Below, in pieces: positions 3,695-5,443 of a DNA stretch of 5,443 nt. This DNA is from Bacillota bacterium. Lineage in GTDB: Bacteria; Bacillota; Clostridia; Christensenellales; CALWSW01. Under the pieces are notes generated by a model. The model had not been told where the DNA came from, made no database searches, and saw nothing but the letters and a program-made list of their open reading frames with translations. The stretch is taken from the NCBI GenBank assembly GCA_023402915.1, contig JAEYFO010000146.1:1-5443 (forward strand), in the 5' to 3' direction. Within the stretch, counting starts at the first letter, position 1; each line of letters starts with the position of its first letter. A program made the translations under genes and the position numbers.

Positions 3695-5443
3695 ATGTCT
3701 CAGATGAAACTTTTTGAACGGACGAAAATCGGCTGCGTGACGCTGCCCAACCGCGTGGGTCTGGCCCCCATGGGTATGCGCACGTCGGACGGCAGCTTCC
3801 AGGACAACACCTGCCGCTACTATCAGCGCGTCGCCCGCGGCGGCACCGGCCTCATCATCACCGGCAACGCCATGGCCACGACGGAGTTTGAGCCCCGCTC
3901 GAACTACCTGCTCAACGACTTCCAGCAGGTGTGCGCCCTTTCGAAGGCCGCCGAATACGTCCATTATGAAGGAAGCAAGATCTTCCTCCAGATCGGCCCC
4001 GGCCTTGGCCGCGTCGGCCACAAGGATCCCAAGAATCCGCCGCACGCGCCCAGCGCCATTGACGCGAAGTTCTTCCCCGGCGTATTGTGCATCCCCTTCA
4101 CCGAAGAGGAGATCGCCCGCCTCATCAAGGCCGTGGCGCAGACCGCCAAGTACGCCCAGACCGCCGGCTGCGACGGCTGCGAGATCCACGCCTACGGCGG
4201 CTATCTGGTCGACCAGTTCCTCACCCGCAAGTGGAACAAGCGCACCGACAAATACGGCGGCGACCTCAAGGGCCGCATGACGTTCCTGTTTGAAATTCTC
4301 GACGCCATCCGCGCGGCTGTCGGCCCCAGGTTCCCCATCATCGTCAAGGTGACGGTCGATCACTGTATGCCCGAAGATCCCGAAATGCGCAATCTCGAAG
4401 AGGGCCTTGAGATGTGCCGCCTGCTCAAGGAGCACGGTAATTTCGACGCGCTGCACGTCGATCGCGGCTGCTACGAGCGCTATTATTATCAGGTGCCCAC
4501 GGTCTATGAAGAAAAGGGCCTGAACATCGAAGCGTGCAAGAAGGTCAAGGAAGTCATGGGCGACATCCCCGTGCTGGGCCACGGCAAGCTCAACGACCCC
4601 GCCGTCGCCGAGCGCGCGGTGGAAGAGGGCGCTGTGGACATCGTGCTCATGGGCCATCAGCTCATCGCCGATCCCGACTGGTGCAACAAGGTCAAGGCGG
4701 GCGACTGGCGCGCCATCAACTACTGCATCGGCTGCAACGAGTGCCTCAACACCGGCTTCCACGGCAGGCACCGCACCTGCGCCATCAACCCCATGGGCAG
4801 CCGCGAAACGGATTTCGAGCTGAAAAAGACCGATTCTCCCAAGAAGCTCCTGGTCATCGGCGGCGGCTGCGGCGGCATGAAGGCCGCGCTCATGGGCGAC
4901 TGGATGGGCCACGACGTGACGCTGTGGGAAAAGACCGACCGGCTGGGCGGATTGCTGCTGGCCGCGGGCGCGCCTTCCTTCAAGGCGGACATGAAGACCT
5001 TCATCAACAACATGATCCACCGGCTCGACCGCTCCGGCGTGAACGTGATCCTCAACAAGGAAGCCACGGCCGAAGAAGTCATCGCCGGAAACTACGACGC
5101 GGTCATCCTCGCCAGCGGCTCCCGTCCCATCGTGCCCCGCATCCCGGGCATCGACGGCAAGAACGTCACCACCGCTGTGGACGTGCTGCGAAACGGCGTC
5201 AAGCTCACCGGCAAAGTGGCCGTCATCGGCGGCGGTCTGGTCGGCCTTGAGACCATGCTCCACATCAACGAAACGGCCAAAGAGGTCTGCGTCGTCGAAA
5301 TGATGGACGACATCCTCAAGACCGCGACCCACCTGTTCAACTGCGACCAGAGCCTGCCCGGAGCCACACACAAAGGAGCTGTTTTTTTGAAGGAATTTTA
5401 TAAGATCGGCGAAATTTCCGCCCTGTTTCACATCGGTCAGGAC
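3695..5443 (+). CDS. Fe-S flavin ene-reductase (2,4-dienoyl-CoA reductase / BaiCD-BaiH type), truncated and fused in frame to a MerR start; open at window end
   Basis: The ATG at 3695 follows AAGAAGG (3677-3683). 583 codons are visible with no stop. Domain order: an old-yellow-enzyme FMN barrel (about 1-340: LPNRVGLAPMG at 17-27, NKRTDKYGG at 181-189); a 4Fe-4S site with Cys344, Cys347, Cys350 and Cys362; an FAD Rossmann motif (VIGGGCGGM, 387-395); and an NAD(P)H Rossmann motif (VAVIGGGLVGLET, 508-520). The family reduces C=C bonds conjugated to a carbonyl, passing electrons from NAD(P)H through FAD and Fe-S to FMN. Tyr170 matches the catalytic Tyr of E. coli FadH, but its catalytic His appears as Tyr263. 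Recognisable homology stops near residue 556 (CDQSLPG), whereas family members run to about 640-670 residues. The last stretch of the FAD/NAD module is therefore missing, and the frame passes into a MerR N-terminus from residue 565. It may be non-functional, a genuine fusion, or an assembly join. It is placed last in the SDR operon. Confidence 0.88.
   Translation, partial: MSQMKLFERTKIGCVTLPNRVGLAPMGMRTSDGSFQDNTCRYYQRVARGGTGLIITGNAMATTEFEPRSNYLLNDFQQVCALSKAAEYVHYEGSKIFLQIGPGLGRVGHKDPKNPPHAPSAIDAKFFPGVLCIPFTEEEIARLIKAVAQTAKYAQTAGCDGCEIHAYGGYLVDQFLTRKWNKRTDKYGGDLKGRMTFLFEILDAIRAAVGPRFPIIVKVTVDHCMPEDPEMRNLEEGLEMCRLLKEHGNFDALHVDRGCYERYYYQVPTVYEEKGLNIEACKKVKEVMGDIPVLGHGKLNDPAVAERAVEEGAVDIVLMGHQLIADPDWCNKVKAGDWRAINYCIGCNECLNTGFHGRHRTCAINPMGSRETDFELKKTDSPKKLLVIGGGCGGMKAALMGDWMGHDVTLWEKTDRLGGLLLAAGAPSFKADMKTFINNMIHRLDRSGVNVILNKEATAEEVIAGNYDAVILASGSRPIVPRIPGIDGKNVTTAVDVLRNGVKLTGKVAVIGGGLVGLETMLHINETAKEVCVVEMMDDILKTATHLFNCDQSLPGATHKGAVFLKEFYKIGEISALFHIGQD
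5372..5378 (+). promoter_or_regulatory. Ribosome binding site that sets the MerR start
   Basis: AAAGGAG lies 8 nt before the TTG at 5387-5389. It is a near-consensus Shine-Dalgarno inside the open frame of the flavoprotein, and it argues that the MerR segment was an independently translated gene before, or despite, the in-frame join. Confidence 0.65.
5387..5443 (+). CDS. MerR-family transcriptional regulator, N-terminal fragment (partial)
   Basis: Nineteen residues are visible from a TTG start: KEFYKIGEISALFHIGQD after the initiator. The pattern (F/Y)YKIGE(I/V)Axxxxxxxx(D/S) is the first helix-turn-helix of MerR regulators, which usually continues into a LRYYE motif just beyond the window edge. 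MerR proteins bind as dimers to operators between -35 and -10 and activate by untwisting DNA; many respond to hydrophobic or redox-active ligands. It shares its frame with the upstream flavoprotein, so a fused product is possible as well as initiation at this TTG. The effector domain is not seen, so the ligand class is unknown. It may regulate the local cluster (inference from position). Confidence 0.65.
   Translation, partial: MKEFYKIGEISALFHIGQD

Noticed and set aside
3665..5431. 588-codon open frame on the minus strand opposite the ene-reductase
   Set aside because: It is antisense to a gene with intact FMN, Fe-S and Rossmann motifs; low-complexity Ala/Asp/Val/Gly content with no recognisable domain.

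Overview
The window is a compact, GC-rich (about 60% by eye) segment of bacterial DNA. It carries a divergently organised redox gene cluster. The combination is a SnoaL/NTF2-fold protein resembling the BaiE dehydratase, three tandem NAD-type short-chain dehydrogenases, and a flavin/4Fe-4S ene-reductase of the 2,4-dienoyl-CoA reductase / BaiCD-BaiH type. This is the toolkit anaerobic gut bacteria use to oxidise, dehydrate and reduce steroid-like or other polycyclic and enone substrates. An anaerobe is therefore likely (oxygen-sensitive Fe-S ene-reductase, Clostridia/Coriobacteriia/Synergistota-type gene set), but the taxon cannot be fixed from this sequence.

Left part, minus strand: a BaiE-like small dehydratase/isomerase candidate (263-814) is followed 39 nt later by the 5' end of a membrane protein resembling the YkvI family (1-223, running off the window). 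A plausible sigma-70-type promoter for this pair sits at 881-909.

Centre: the 279-bp divergent intergenic region (815-1093) is AT-richer than the genes. It holds an 18-bp perfect inverted repeat with a 21-nt spacer and a 22-bp-period direct repeat. Rightward from it run three paralogous SDR genes (1094-1885, 1916-2725, 2744-3538) spaced by only 30 and 18 nt. Each has its own ribosome binding site, and long blocks are almost identical among them, which suggests tandem duplication with possible gene conversion.

Right part: after 156 nt without a convincing terminator, an ene-reductase gene starts at 3695. Its reading frame has no stop before the window ends. Recognisable ene-reductase sequence ends near codon 556, roughly 80-110 residues short of family length. 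From codon 565 the same frame continues into the N-terminal helix-turn-helix of a MerR-type regulator, which has its own Shine-Dalgarno and a TTG start. This is either a genomic deletion that fused the two genes in frame or an assembly join. It is the most unusual feature of the window.

Working model (inference): the membrane protein moves a substrate or product. The SDRs interconvert hydroxyl and keto groups, the SnoaL protein performs a dehydration or isomerisation, and the flavoprotein reduces the resulting C=C bond. A MerR-type protein is the probable local regulator. The substrate is unknown.
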